Source of the DNA: Ruegeria marisrubri
Lineage (GTDB): Bacteria > Pseudomonadota > Alphaproteobacteria > Rhodobacterales > Rhodobacteraceae
Length of the DNA stretch: 64,000 bases
Assembly: GCF_001507595.1 (NCBI RefSeq)
Contig: NZ_LQBQ01000035.1
Span: forward strand, 218,316-282,315
Reading direction: 5' to 3'
A program made the translations under genes and the position numbers. Of the stretch, positions 16,378 to 25,197 are shown in pieces. The notes under the pieces were generated by a model. That model searched no databases. It was given only the letters and a program-made list of their open reading frames with translations, and had not been told where the DNA came from. Position 1 is the first letter of the stretch; each line of letters opens with the position of its first letter.

Positions 16378-16941
16378 TCAATCGGTTTTCGCCGCGGGCA
16401 GCTTGCCGGGCAGCGCGCGCAGCACGTCCGAGCTCTGCCGCGCCCGGGCCAGTTGCCAGCCGCCTTGCAGCAGGATGAACAGTGTGTCGGCGGTTTCTTC
16501 GGGTGCTGGGAGGCCAAAGCGACGCGCGTGGTGGGTCACTTCGGAAATCCAGCCTTTGTAGAGGTGATAGGCGTGGTCGCGAAAGCTGGTGTTGTCCGGC
16601 CCCTCGAACAGGGTGGCCGAGATCGGGCAGGTGTCCCACCGGCCCGACTTGTCGAACAGCTTGGCGATCTTGTGGCAGAGGGTCTCGACCCCCTCCATGA
16701 AACTGTCCGCCGGCTCGAATGAGGCGGCGATCATCCGCAGCATCCCGTCCGAGGCCCAGGTCGCCGCGGCAATGGCCAGATCGGATTTTCCGTTGGGGAA
16801 ATGGTGGTAGAGCGACCCTTTGGGCGCATCCGCCGCCGCCAGAAGTTCGGACAGGCCCACGCCGTGATAGCCCGACCGCTGGAACAGTTCGGCGGCGGTT
16901 CGGATCAGGCGGTCTTTGGTCGGCAAAGGACGTTCGGTCAT
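16378..16941 (-). CDS. TetR-family transcriptional regulator
   Basis: A 187-residue TetR repressor with the N-terminal HTH (TKDRLIRTAAELFQRSGYHG, then APKGSLYHHFPNGKSDL) and a helical ligand domain of the LmrA/YxaF type (TCPISATLFEG). It is divergent from an alpha/beta hydrolase gene with two palindromic operators in the 85-base gap. It probably represses both itself and the hydrolase until a small ligand binds. ATG 16941 lies directly beside the operator region. Confidence 0.92.
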   Translation of the reverse strand: MTERPLPTKDRLIRTAAELFQRSGYHGVGLSELLAAADAPKGSLYHHFPNGKSDLAIAAATWASDGMLRMIAASFEPADSFMEGVETLCHKIAKLFDKSGRWDTCPISATLFEGPDNTSFRDHAYHLYKGWISEVTHHARRFGLPAPEETADTLFILLQGGWQLARARQSSDVLRALPGKLPAAKTD

Positions 16942-16953
16942 TTGCCTTCATTA

Positions 16954-17006
16954 TTGACACGGCTAGACCGATTGGTCCAGTGAGGAGGAGTGGACTGATT
17001 GGTCTA
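16954..17006 (+). promoter_or_regulatory. Two palindromic TetR operators and a -35 element
   Basis: TAGACCGATTGGTCCA (16964-16979) and TGGACTGATTGGTCTA (16991-17006) are near-palindromes of the same form (TRGAC-y-rATTGG-TC-yA), 27 bases centre to centre. TTGACA at 16954-16959 provides a -35 toward the hydrolase. The sites fill the space between the divergent genes, as expected for a TetR that controls both. Confidence 0.7.
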
Positions 17007-17026
17007 GGGCTGCGCAGGAGGGCGCC

Positions 17027-17902
17027 ATGTTGGACAGTCAGGGCGGTGTGTTGGTCGAGGATTTCCGGTTCCCGTCGGGACCGGCGGAGTTGTCGGCGCG
17101 GCTTTACCGCCCGGCCGGAGACCCAACGGTCGCCGTTGTTCTGAACGGGGCCACCGGGGTTCCGCGCGACTATTACGCCCATTTTGCCCGCTGGCTGGCG
17201 GCCGAGCGCGGCATGGCCTGCCTGACCTATGACTACCGGGATTTCGGCCATTCCCTGACGGGGAAACTGAAGGATTCGCCCGTCAACATGGCGGATTGGG
17301 CGCTGACCGACATGCCTGCGGCGCGGGCCGAGACGCGGCGGCGGTTTCCGGACCTGCCTCTGTGGGTCATCGGCCATTCGGTGGGCGGAATGCTGGGGCC
17401 CTTGCAGCCGGGAATCGAAGAGATCGAACGCATGATCTGCGTCTGTTCGGGGTTGGTGCATCACGCCGACCACCCCTGGCCCTACCAGGCGCTGGCCCGC
17501 CTGTTCTGGTTCGGGCATGTGCCGCTGCTGGTGCGCGTCGCGGGCTATCTGCCGGGCCGACTGGTGGGGTTTGGCGCCGATCTGCCGCCCAGGGTCTATT
17601 GGCAGTGGCGCAAGTGGTGCACTTCGCGCAAGAGCTACCTGCCCGAGGCCGGTGTCAGTCTTCCTGCCGCGGACTGGAGCCGGTCCGGCGCCCCGGTGGA
17701 CATGATCGCCTTTCCCGACGATCAGGTGATCCCGCCGAAATGCGTGTGGCGTCTGGCCGAGGTCTATGGCGAACAGGCGCGCAGGCGCGAGCTGGACCCC
17801 AAGTCATTCGGGCTGAAAAGCGTCGGCCATCTGGGCGCATTCACGCGGCGCAACGCGGCGGTCTGGCCGGCATTGATCGGCGAGCAGATCGGCGCGGGCT
17901 GA
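17027..17902 (+). CDS. Alpha/beta hydrolase
   Basis: A 291-residue alpha/beta-fold hydrolase of the COG4757 type. The nucleophile elbow is GHSVGG with S118; a late histidine in GHLGAF is the likely catalytic base. The N-terminal part contains NGATGVPRDYYAHFARWL, an oxyanion-side region typical of this group. It is under control of the divergent TetR gene. The substrate is unknown; an ester or lactone that also induces the TetR protein is a reasonable guess. AGGAGGG precedes ATG 17027. Confidence 0.82.
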   Translation: MLDSQGGVLVEDFRFPSGPAELSARLYRPAGDPTVAVVLNGATGVPRDYYAHFARWLAAERGMACLTYDYRDFGHSLTGKLKDSPVNMADWALTDMPAARAETRRRFPDLPLWVIGHSVGGMLGPLQPGIEEIERMICVCSGLVHHADHPWPYQALARLFWFGHVPLLVRVAGYLPGRLVGFGADLPPRVYWQWRKWCTSRKSYLPEAGVSLPAADWSRSGAPVDMIAFPDDQVIPPKCVWRLAEVYGEQARRRELDPKSFGLKSVGHLGAFTRRNAAVWPALIGEQIGAG

Positions 17903-17933
17903 AACCGCACCAGCAAGGCATTTCGGGAAAGGT

Positions 17934-18027
17934 GAGAGGTTGGACATCGACCCAAGCGGGACTCGTTGTGGCTGCTTCCTTCCGGACCTGACCAGGTTGG
18001 CGAGGCGCTTGCCCGCGCCAACCTCTC
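17934..18027 (-). ncRNA. ffs: Signal recognition particle RNA (4.5S-type small SRP RNA)
   Basis: On the minus strand the apical core GGTCAGGTCCGGAAGGAAGC is present (17993-17974), the near-invariant domain IV segment that binds Ffh. The ends GAGAGGTTGG and CCAACCTCTC pair perfectly (17934-17943 with 18018-18027), giving a single long hairpin of about 94 bases. Exact ends are estimated. It lies between the hydrolase and the CpdB-like gene. Confidence 0.93.
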
Positions 18028-18067
18028 AAGCGCCGATATAAGCAGCGCAACGCGGAAAGACAACCCG

Positions 18068-19951
18068 TCAGAGCGTCAGCCGGATTTGCAGGAAACCTTC
18101 GGTGTCCGTTCCCAGCGGAACCGGCTTCAGAGCCGCAATGTCACCGAGGTATCGGCGGGCATCCGGCCCGGTGCGCAGGATCACCTGCGTTCCCCCCAGA
18201 TCGGCGAATCTCCAAGGCGGTGGGGTTTGTTCCAAAGGATCTTTCGGCCGACGCCCGGCGATGTAGTCACGCAGGATCTCCTGAATGCGGATGGGTGGGA
18301 GATCAACGGCTTCGGCCCCGGCCAGTGCCGCGAAGTGGCCTCCGCCGCTGGCCCGGTAGTTGTTGAGCGCGACGACAAAATGCTGCTCGTCGCACAGTGG
18401 CTGCCCGTTCCAGGTCAGGTGGTCGATTCTGTTGTGGTCTGGCGCGATCAGGCTGCCATCCAGCCGGAAACGGGCTGGGCCGGATGGGTCGATCGCGTAT
18501 TCCAGCCCGTGCAGAACGTCGAAATTGTGCCCGGCGCGGCTGGGGTCGATCAACGCGGAGTCGCGGCTGCCCGGCTTGATCCGATTGAACAGGCAGGCCG
18601 ACATTTCCAGCCAGTCGCGAATCTGCCTGCCCGAGACGATCACGGCGCGCAGTTCATTGGGAAAGACGTGCAGGTCGGCGACGTGGCGCATCGACATCTC
18701 TCCGGCCGGCACGTCGGTATAATGTCGCGGTCCGGCCCGCCCGCCGAATTTCGAGGGCGCCGTGGCGGACAGCAGCGGCAGTTCGGCCTCGGATCTGCCT
18801 TCGAGAAATCCACGCAGGGCCGCCGCCTGCGCCGCCGCCACCAGAGCCAGTCCGCGATCCGGCGCGCAGAAGCTGAAATAGCTGTGCAGCGGCGTCGTGG
18901 TCCGGCCGACGGGTTTTCGCATCTGAATACGCGTCGCCGCATGGCCTTTTGCGAAAACTTTCGTCAGCTGTGGGTCTTCGGAAACCGTCGGTTGGGGAAT
19001 GCCGGTCTGGTCTCGTCCGTAGATGGCGCGCAATGCGCTGCAACTTTCGGTGACCCGCAAGCGATCATGGGCGCTTCGCGTCAGGGTCAGGTCGATCACG
19101 CCAAGATGCGACCCGGCCGAGCCCGGCATCACGACCGGTTTCCCGTGAACCTTGCCGGTCGTCTGCTCGACTTGTCTCAGCCCTTCGTGGCCCTTTCCCG
19201 GAAGCGTCAAGTGGGTATGCCCTGCGACAATGGCATCGATGGCGTCGATTGCCGCCAGCGGCACGACCGCGTTTTCGAGACCCGGTCGAGCCATCTCGGT
19301 GCTCAGACCGGAATGAGCCAGGGCGATGACCACGTCACAGCCTTGTTGCCTCAGGTCATGCGCGGTGGCTTCCGCGGTCTCGAGAATATCCGAGACCTCG
19401 GCCACCCCGTCGAGGTGATGGGCTGCCCATTGTGTCGTCTGCGGCGGAAGCACCGACAAGACCCCGACACGGATCGGAACCGGCTGCCCCTCGGCCTGCA
19501 GCGTCCGGTTCAGGATCAGGCTGGGCTGCCACGGTGCGCGGCTGCCAATCAACCGCATGTTCGAGCACAAAACCGGGCAGGGGGACTGTGCAAGAATCTC
19601 CTCCAACTTTCCGAGCCCAAACTCGAAGTCATGGTTGCCGAGGCCGACCGCATCATAACCGAGCAGGTCAAAGGCCTGCATCAGCGGGTGCCTGTCGGTG
19701 GTCTGTTCGGCGGCCCAGTCGCCCAAGGCGGTGCCCTGCAGCGAATCTCCGTTGTCGACGAGCAGGGTCTGCCATCCCAGGCTTTCGGCCTCGCGGCGCG
19801 CCGCGCGGATCAGTTGCGCCGTGCGCGTCAGGCCGACCGTGGGATCGGGGCGGTCGGCGTAATAGTCGAACCCCGTCAGGTTCATGTGCAGATCGGTCGT
19901 GGCCAGAAGCCTCAGGCGTGCGGTCCGAGCATCGGCTGGCGGGTTTTCCAT
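18068..19951 (-). CDS. CpdB/UshA-like bifunctional 2',3'-cyclic-nucleotide phosphodiesterase / nucleotidase
   Basis: A 627-residue two-domain enzyme. The N-terminal metallophosphoesterase domain shows TTDLHMNL near residue 18, DNGDSLQGT, GLGNHDFEFG and VAGHTHLTLPG; the C-terminal 5'-nucleotidase domain has the substrate-stacking NNYRASGGGHF. CpdB removes 2',3'-cyclic phosphates (RNase products) and 3'-phosphates. CpdB is normally periplasmic, but no signal peptide is visible at ATG 19951, nor in the open frame upstream. Either the enzyme is cytoplasmic or export uses an unrecognised start. Confidence 0.88.
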   Translation of the reverse strand: MENPPADARTARLRLLATTDLHMNLTGFDYYADRPDPTVGLTRTAQLIRAARREAESLGWQTLLVDNGDSLQGTALGDWAAEQTTDRHPLMQAFDLLGYDAVGLGNHDFEFGLGKLEEILAQSPCPVLCSNMRLIGSRAPWQPSLILNRTLQAEGQPVPIRVGVLSVLPPQTTQWAAHHLDGVAEVSDILETAEATAHDLRQQGCDVVIALAHSGLSTEMARPGLENAVVPLAAIDAIDAIVAGHTHLTLPGKGHEGLRQVEQTTGKVHGKPVVMPGSAGSHLGVIDLTLTRSAHDRLRVTESCSALRAIYGRDQTGIPQPTVSEDPQLTKVFAKGHAATRIQMRKPVGRTTTPLHSYFSFCAPDRGLALVAAAQAAALRGFLEGRSEAELPLLSATAPSKFGGRAGPRHYTDVPAGEMSMRHVADLHVFPNELRAVIVSGRQIRDWLEMSACLFNRIKPGSRDSALIDPSRAGHNFDVLHGLEYAIDPSGPARFRLDGSLIAPDHNRIDHLTWNGQPLCDEQHFVVALNNYRASGGGHFAALAGAEAVDLPPIRIQEILRDYIAGRRPKDPLEQTPPPWRFADLGGTQVILRTGPDARRYLGDIAALKPVPLGTDTEGFLQIRLTL

Positions 19952-20140
19952 CTGGATGTCAGGCGCTCCGCATTCTTCCTGTGATTGTCTTACGGTAAAT
20001 CGGAGATCGCATAAAGGGAGCGCGGGCAGTTTCCCGCGATTTGGCCGGGCGTGGCCTGCTTTCGGATTGCCGCGCATATCGCCATTGCACTGAAGGGCCA
20101 GCCGTGGCAGCCCTGTTGCCGAAACAGGCAGAGGGCGGGC

Positions 20141-21124
20141 ATGAGACGTGCGGAACAGGTGACTTTTGGCGGATCGGGTCTGGATCGCGCGGCGCATGTC
20201 CGGGGTGACGAAGCCGCGCTGGCGGCGGCCAGGGCGCATCCCAAGGCGGCCTGCGTGGTCCTGTGGCGGGGCAAGATTCTGGTGCAGGGCGACAGGCTGG
20301 ACCGGCTGTTCCTTGTGCCGATGGCGCACGACCTGATTCAGCAAGGGCCGGGCGGGGTTATTGTCGAGCCCATATTCCTGGGGCTTGCGGATGATGCCTC
20401 GCCGCTTTTTGCCACGGACATTTCGTCATGGGACCCGGAAGGGCAGGATGTGTCCGGTGTCGGGGCCTTCGTGGACCGGACCGAGCAGCAGCACCCCGAC
20501 CTGCCCGAAGGCCACGTCTTTGCCGAGCTCCGCCGGATCATGACGCGCCTCGGCGCGCGTGATGCGGAACTGGCGGCGACGGCCAAGGCGATCATCGGCT
20601 GGCATGAAACGCACAAGTTCTGCGCCCGGTGCGGTGCGCAGAGTGAAATCTCGCAGGCCGGCTGGCAACGCAGCTGCCGCTCCTGCGGCGGCCAGCATTT
20701 CCCGCGCACCGATCCCGTGGTGATCATGCTGATCACCCATGGTGACAAGGTGCTGATGGGGCGCTCGCCGGGCTGGCCCGAGGGGATGTATTCACTGCTG
20801 GCCGGTTTCGTCGAACCGGGCGAGACGCTCGAGGCGGCGGTGCGCAGGGAGGTCATGGAAGAGGTCGGCGTGCCCGTCGGGCAGGTGCGATACCTTGCCA
20901 GCCAGCCCTGGCCATTCCCCGCGTCGCTGATGATCGGCTGCGCGGGCGAGGCATTGTCGCGGGATCTGCAAATTGACCCGGTCGAAATCGAAGACGCGAT
21001 CTGGGTCGGGAAAAGCGAGATGATGCAGGCTTTTGCGGGCGAGCACCCCCGCCTGATGCCGGCGCGCAAGGGGGCGATTGCGCATTTCCTGTTGCGGAAC
21101 TGGCTTGCCGATACGCTCGACTGA
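20141..21124 (+). CDS. nudC: NADH pyrophosphatase / NAD-cap decapping hydrolase NudC
   Basis: A 327-residue NudC. It has a four-cysteine zinc ribbon (CARCG, then CRSCG), the Nudix box GFVEPGETLEAAV then REVMEEVGV, and the NudC-specific SQPWPFPASLM motif. It hydrolyses NAD(H) to NMN(H) plus AMP and can remove NAD caps from RNA. The start is ATG 20141 after GAGGGCGGG; the frame is open further upstream but without conserved residues. An SRPBCC-domain gene follows 35 bases downstream. Confidence 0.94.
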   Translation: MRRAEQVTFGGSGLDRAAHVRGDEAALAAARAHPKAACVVLWRGKILVQGDRLDRLFLVPMAHDLIQQGPGGVIVEPIFLGLADDASPLFATDISSWDPEGQDVSGVGAFVDRTEQQHPDLPEGHVFAELRRIMTRLGARDAELAATAKAIIGWHETHKFCARCGAQSEISQAGWQRSCRSCGGQHFPRTDPVVIMLITHGDKVLMGRSPGWPEGMYSLLAGFVEPGETLEAAVRREVMEEVGVPVGQVRYLASQPWPFPASLMIGCAGEALSRDLQIDPVEIEDAIWVGKSEMMQAFAGEHPRLMPARKGAIAHFLLRNWLADTLD

Positions 21125-21159
21125 CACGAAACTGAGGGGCGGCAGACGGGCAGGGAACA

Positions 21160-21627
21160 ATGCAGATCTCGGCATGGCATGACATCGAGGCCCCGATCGA
21201 CGCGGTATTCGATCTGTTGTCGGAGTATGAGCGTTTCGAACGCTTCGCCATTCAGCGCGGAATCGAGGTATGCCGGGCCAACCGGGCTGCGCCGGAGTCG
21301 GGGGACCTGACCTGGGACACGGTCTTTACGGTTCGTGGCAGGCCGCGACGTGCGCAGGTGGTTCTGAGGCGTTTCGAACCGCCGAACCTGATGCGGTTCG
21401 AGGCGACGGGCAAGGGCATCAATGGTGAGACCTTGATCGAGCTACGGGCGCTTTCCCCGCGCCGGACACGGATGAGTGTCGGGCTGTCCCTGTCGGCGAA
21501 CACCTTTCGGGCGCGCCTGCTGTTGCAGTCGCTGAAACTCGGCCGCGAGCGGCTGCGGCGCAGGTTCCAGTCCGGGCTGGCGCGGCTTTCGGGCTCCATC
21601 GAAGAGACCTATGCCAAGTGGGTCTGA
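21160..21627 (+). CDS. SRPBCC-fold (START-like) protein
   Basis: A 155-residue single-domain protein with the helix-grip pattern: an opening strand with IEAPIDAVFDLLSEYERFE, a string of beta strands, and a long C-terminal helix (LLLQSLKLGRERLRRRFQSG). Such domains bind hydrophobic ligands. It lies 35 bases after nudC on the same strand and is probably co-transcribed. No specific ligand or enzymatic residue can be named. Confidence 0.75.
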   Translation: MQISAWHDIEAPIDAVFDLLSEYERFERFAIQRGIEVCRANRAAPESGDLTWDTVFTVRGRPRRAQVVLRRFEPPNLMRFEATGKGINGETLIELRALSPRRTRMSVGLSLSANTFRARLLLQSLKLGRERLRRRFQSGLARLSGSIEETYAKWV

Positions 21628-21648
21628 AGCCGCCGCAGCCGCGCGGGC

Positions 21649-22482
21649 CTAGCCGCGCGGCCGCGCGGCGGGATAGACACCCAGGATCTCGACGTTGGTC
21701 GTGAAGTGGTCCAGCTCGTCCATCGCCAGCTTGACGTTCTCGTCGTCGGGGTGGCCCACGATGTCGGCATAGAACTGCGTCGCCGTGAACGAGCCGTCGA
21801 TCATGTAGCTTTCCAGCTTGGTCATGTTGACCCCGTTGGTCGCGAAACCGCCCATCGCCTTGTAGAGCGCGGCCGGAATGTTGCGGACCTGGAAGACGAA
21901 GCTGGTGATCATGCCATGTTCGCCCCGGCGTGATTCGTCGAATTCTCGGGACATGACCAGAAAGCGGGTCGTGTTGTCGCCACGGTCCTCGATGTGACGT
22001 GCGAGAATATCCAGCCCGTAGATCTCGCCCGCCAGTTCGCTTGCCAAGGCGGCGTGGCTTTTCTCGCCGCGCTCGGCCACTTCGCGGGCGGCGCGGGCGT
22101 TGTCGGGGCTGACGCGGCCCCGGATGTTGTGCTTGCGCAGGAAACCCTCGCACTGGGGCAGCAGGACGAGATGCGAATGCGCCTCTTTTATGTCCTCCAG
22201 CCGGGCGCCGGGCACCGCCAGAAGGTTGATGTGCACACGCACGAAGGCTTCGTCGATGATGTGCAGGCCGCTGTGCGGCAACAGGCGGTGGATGTCGGCG
22301 ACCCGCCCATAGGTCGAGTTCTCGACCGGCAGCATGGCCAGATCGGCCTCGCCCGAGCGCACCGCCTCGATCACGTCCTCGAAGGTCCGGCACGGCAGGG
22401 CCTCCATGTCGGGCCGCGCGTTGCGGCAGGCCTCGTGGCTGTAGGCGCCGGGCTCTCCCTGAAAGGCGATGCGATTGGTCAT
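21649..22482 (-). CDS. pheA: Prephenate dehydratase
   Basis: A 277-residue monofunctional prephenate dehydratase with no chorismate mutase domain. The catalytic domain starts at IAFQGEPGAYSHEA, includes VENSTYGRV and the catalytic DNTTRFLV, followed by an ACT domain (SFVFQVRNIPAALYKAMGGF, then NMTKLESYM) for phenylalanine feedback. It makes phenylpyruvate for phenylalanine synthesis. The start is ATG 22482; an in-frame TTG 7 codons upstream is possible. It converges on the SRPBCC gene. Confidence 0.95.
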   Translation of the reverse strand: MTNRIAFQGEPGAYSHEACRNARPDMEALPCRTFEDVIEAVRSGEADLAMLPVENSTYGRVADIHRLLPHSGLHIIDEAFVRVHINLLAVPGARLEDIKEAHSHLVLLPQCEGFLRKHNIRGRVSPDNARAAREVAERGEKSHAALASELAGEIYGLDILARHIEDRGDNTTRFLVMSREFDESRRGEHGMITSFVFQVRNIPAALYKAMGGFATNGVNMTKLESYMIDGSFTATQFYADIVGHPDDENVKLAMDELDHFTTNVEILGVYPAARPRG

Positions 22483-22602
22483 AGGGTCGTATCCGTGCAA
22501 CAAGTTTTCGATTTGGGCGTTTAGTCGCGGTGTCTATACCTTGCCTCTTGCGAGGGGAAGCCTTAGACACCCGCGCAGACAGTTGAAATGGACTCGCGAG
22601 CA

Positions 22603-23109
22603 ATGTTCGACACGATGACAGTTACCAAGGCCGCAGCCGGCCTGTTTGGCGCCCTTCTGGCGTTTCTTCTGGCCAAGTGGGCGGCCGAGGTGATCTTCCA
22701 TGTGGAGGCGCATGGCGACCCCTCTTACGTGATCGAGGTGGCCGACGCCGGTGGCGAAGCCGAGGAAGAAGCCGAGGTGAGCTTTGAAGAGCTGCTGGCC
22801 CAGGCCGACGTGGAAAAAGGCGCCAAGGTCTTCAAGAAATGTGCAGCCTGCCACAAGCTGGAAGAGGGCGCGAACGGCACTGGCCCGTATCTCTACGGCG
22901 TCGTGGGCCGCCCGGTGGCCTCTGCCGCGGGCTTCGGCTATTCGTCGGCGATGCAGGAGCACGGCGGCGAATGGACCCCCGAGGCGCTGGACGAGTTCCT
23001 GGCCAAGCCGAGCGCGGCCGTGCCGGGCACCTCGATGAGCTTTGCCGGTCTGAAAAAGGTCACCGACCGGGTCAACCTGATCGCCTATCTCGACAGCCTG
23101 GACGACTGA
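22603..23109 (+). CDS. cycM: Membrane-anchored cytochrome c (CycM / cytochrome c-y type)
   Basis: A 168-residue protein with an uncleaved N-terminal membrane helix (AAAGLFGALLAFLLAKWAAE), an acidic linker (GGEAEEEAEVSFEEL) and one class-I cytochrome c domain. The haem site is CAACH (C80, C83, H84); the methionine ligand is probably in TSMSFAGLKK. In Rhodobacterales this type carries electrons from the bc1 complex to terminal oxidases, which fits the cbb3 oxidase at 37 kb. ATG 22588 (MDSRAM) is an alternative start. A strong terminator follows. Confidence 0.92.
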   Translation: MFDTMTVTKAAAGLFGALLAFLLAKWAAEVIFHVEAHGDPSYVIEVADAGGEAEEEAEVSFEELLAQADVEKGAKVFKKCAACHKLEEGANGTGPYLYGVVGRPVASAAGFGYSSAMQEHGGEWTPEALDEFLAKPSAAVPGTSMSFAGLKKVTDRVNLIAYLDSLDD

Positions 23110-23132
23110 TCCCGACCTGACCGGAACAAGAC

Positions 23133-23163
23133 AAAGCCGCTGCCCTGATGCAGCGGCTTTTTT
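23133..23163 (+). terminator. Intrinsic terminator of cycM
   Basis: AAAGCCGCTGC and GCAGCGGCTTT pair perfectly around a 6-base loop and run into six T (23158-23163), about 24 bases after the cycM stop. Confidence 0.92.
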
Positions 23164-23280
23164 CATGCGCGAAGGGATCTTCACGGAAGGTTCACTTAAT
23201 CTAAACTTGAATCTGCGGCCGCTGGACCTTTAGCTAGCGGCAACAAGATCAACAAAGACACAGCACCGGAGGAAGAGCAC

Positions 23281-25188
23281 ATGAGATCGCCGCGCGCCCG
23301 AGCCTGCGCCCGCACACTGGATACGAGGTCATGGGCGGCGGTGCTGTTCTGGGCGTTTTTCGCGATGTTCGCGCTGCTCGCCACGCAATCGCGGGCCGAA
23401 GAGAAGATCGTCAAGAGCCACGGGTTCTCGGAATTCGGCGATCTCAAATATCCCGAAGGGTTTGCCCATTTCGACTATGTGAATCCCGACGCCCCAAGGG
23501 GCGGAGAGCTGTCCTATGCCGCGCAGGGCACCTTCGACAGTTTCAACCCGTTCACCCGGCAGGGCCGGGCGGGTGCGCGGTCGGCGGACCAGTATGAAAG
23601 CCTCCTCTACCCGTCCTATGACGAACCCGCCTCCTATTACGGGCTCTTGGCCGAAAGCCTGGAATATCCCGAAAGCCAGGAGTGGGTGATCTTCAGCCTG
23701 CGCCCCGAGGCGCGGTTTTCCGACGGCACGCCGGTCACCGCCGAGGATGTGGTCTTTTCCCACGAGATCCTGCTGGATCAGGGCCTCAAGTCCTATGCCG
23801 ACGCGGTGCGCAAGCGCATTCCCAAGGCCGAGGTTCTGGATACCCATCGGGTGAAGTTCTACTTTGCCCCCGACATTCCGCGCCGCGCCCTGATCACGCA
23901 GGTGGGTGGCACGCCGGTGTTTTCCAAGAAATGGTTCGAGGCGGACCCGGAAAACCGCCGCATCGACAAGCCGCGGATGGAGCCGGGGGTGGGCTCGGGG
24001 CCTTACGTTCTGCACAGCTACGACATCAACCGGCGGATCGTCTACAAGCGCAACCCGGACTATTGGGGCGACCATGTGAACGTCAACGTGGGGCGCCACA
24101 ACTTCGACACCACCCGTATCGAGTATTTCAGCGACTCGATCGCCGCGATGGAGGGGTTCAAGGCCGGCACCTTCACCCTGCGGCAGGAGAACAACTCGAA
24201 AAGCTGGGCCACCGCCTATGATTTTCCCGCCGTCGCCAATGGCCACGTGATCAAGGCCGAACTGCCCGACGGCGACGTGCCCCCCGCCAGCGGTTTCGTG
24301 ATGAACCTCGACCGTCCGCAGTTTCAGGACATCCGGGTGCGGCAGGCGGTGCAGCTGGCCTTCAACTTCGAATGGACCAATGAAAGCCTGCAATACGGCC
24401 TGTTCCAACAGCGCCATTCCTTCTGGCAGGGCACGCATCTCGAGGCCAGGGGCCTGCCCGAGGGGCGCGAGCGCGAAGTGCTGGAAAGCCTCGGGGATGC
24501 CTTGGACCCGGCGGTTCTGACCGAGGAACCGGTCATGGCGCACACATCCAGCCCCAAGCGGCCCAATGACCGGCGCAACCTGCGCAAGGCAATGAAACTG
24601 CTGGACGAGGCGGGCTGGGCCGTCGGCGACGACGGCGTTCGCCGGAATGCGCAGGGCGAAGTTCTGCGCATCGAGTTTTTGTCCGACCAGCCCACGCTTG
24701 ACCGGATCATCCAGCCCTACGTCGACAACCTGCGCGCCATGGGGATCGACGCGATCTACAACCGGGTGGACAACGCCCAGTTCACGCTGCGCCGCCGCGA
24801 CCGGGATTTCGACATGATGGTGGCGGGCTACAACATGTCGCTGCAGCCCTCGACCGGCCTCTACCAGCAGTTCGGATCCGAGGCCGCGTCCTATTCGGTG
24901 TTCAACCCCGCCGGTGTGCACGGCCCCGATATCGAGCCGCTGATCGACAATATCGTGGCGGCGAAAGAGGCCGAGGAGTTGCAGGCCAATGTTCGGGCAC
25001 TGGACCGGGTGCTGCGGGCCAAGCGGTTCATGGTGCCTACCTGGTATCTGGGCAAATACTGGGTGGCCTACTGGAACATGTATGAATATCCCGAAAACCT
25101 GCCGCCCTATGCGCTGGGCGTCGAGGACCTGTGGTGGATCAATGCCGAGAAAGAAGCGGCGTTGAAAGCCTCGGGCGCGTTGAGGTAA
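23281..25188 (+). CDS. yejA: Periplasmic oligopeptide-binding protein YejA
   Basis: A 635-residue family-5 solute-binding protein. A signal peptide is visible (AAVLFWAFFAMFALLATQSRA, cleavage near residue 39) with no lipobox cysteine. The mature protein starts EEKIVKSHGFSEFGDLKYP, with the YejA-like FAHFDYVNPDAPRGG stretch and the SBP-5 domain. It delivers oligopeptides, and in enterics microcin C, to YejBEF. GGAGGAAGA precedes ATG 23281. It heads a four-gene operon with yejB 9 bases on. Confidence 0.92.
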   Translation: MRSPRARACARTLDTRSWAAVLFWAFFAMFALLATQSRAEEKIVKSHGFSEFGDLKYPEGFAHFDYVNPDAPRGGELSYAAQGTFDSFNPFTRQGRAGARSADQYESLLYPSYDEPASYYGLLAESLEYPESQEWVIFSLRPEARFSDGTPVTAEDVVFSHEILLDQGLKSYADAVRKRIPKAEVLDTHRVKFYFAPDIPRRALITQVGGTPVFSKKWFEADPENRRIDKPRMEPGVGSGPYVLHSYDINRRIVYKRNPDYWGDHVNVNVGRHNFDTTRIEYFSDSIAAMEGFKAGTFTLRQENNSKSWATAYDFPAVANGHVIKAELPDGDVPPASGFVMNLDRPQFQDIRVRQAVQLAFNFEWTNESLQYGLFQQRHSFWQGTHLEARGLPEGREREVLESLGDALDPAVLTEEPVMAHTSSPKRPNDRRNLRKAMKLLDEAGWAVGDDGVRRNAQGEVLRIEFLSDQPTLDRIIQPYVDNLRAMGIDAIYNRVDNAQFTLRRRDRDFDMMVAGYNMSLQPSTGLYQQFGSEAASYSVFNPAGVHGPDIEPLIDNIVAAKEAEELQANVRALDRVLRAKRFMVPTWYLGKYWVAYWNMYEYPENLPPYALGVEDLWWINAEKEAALKASGALR

Positions 25189-25197
25189 GCCGCCCTC

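Noticed and set aside
17934..18027. Considered as an intrinsic terminator for the hydrolase gene
   Set aside because: The stem is too long, and the core GGTCAGGTCCGGAAGGAAGC on the minus strand identifies SRP RNA.
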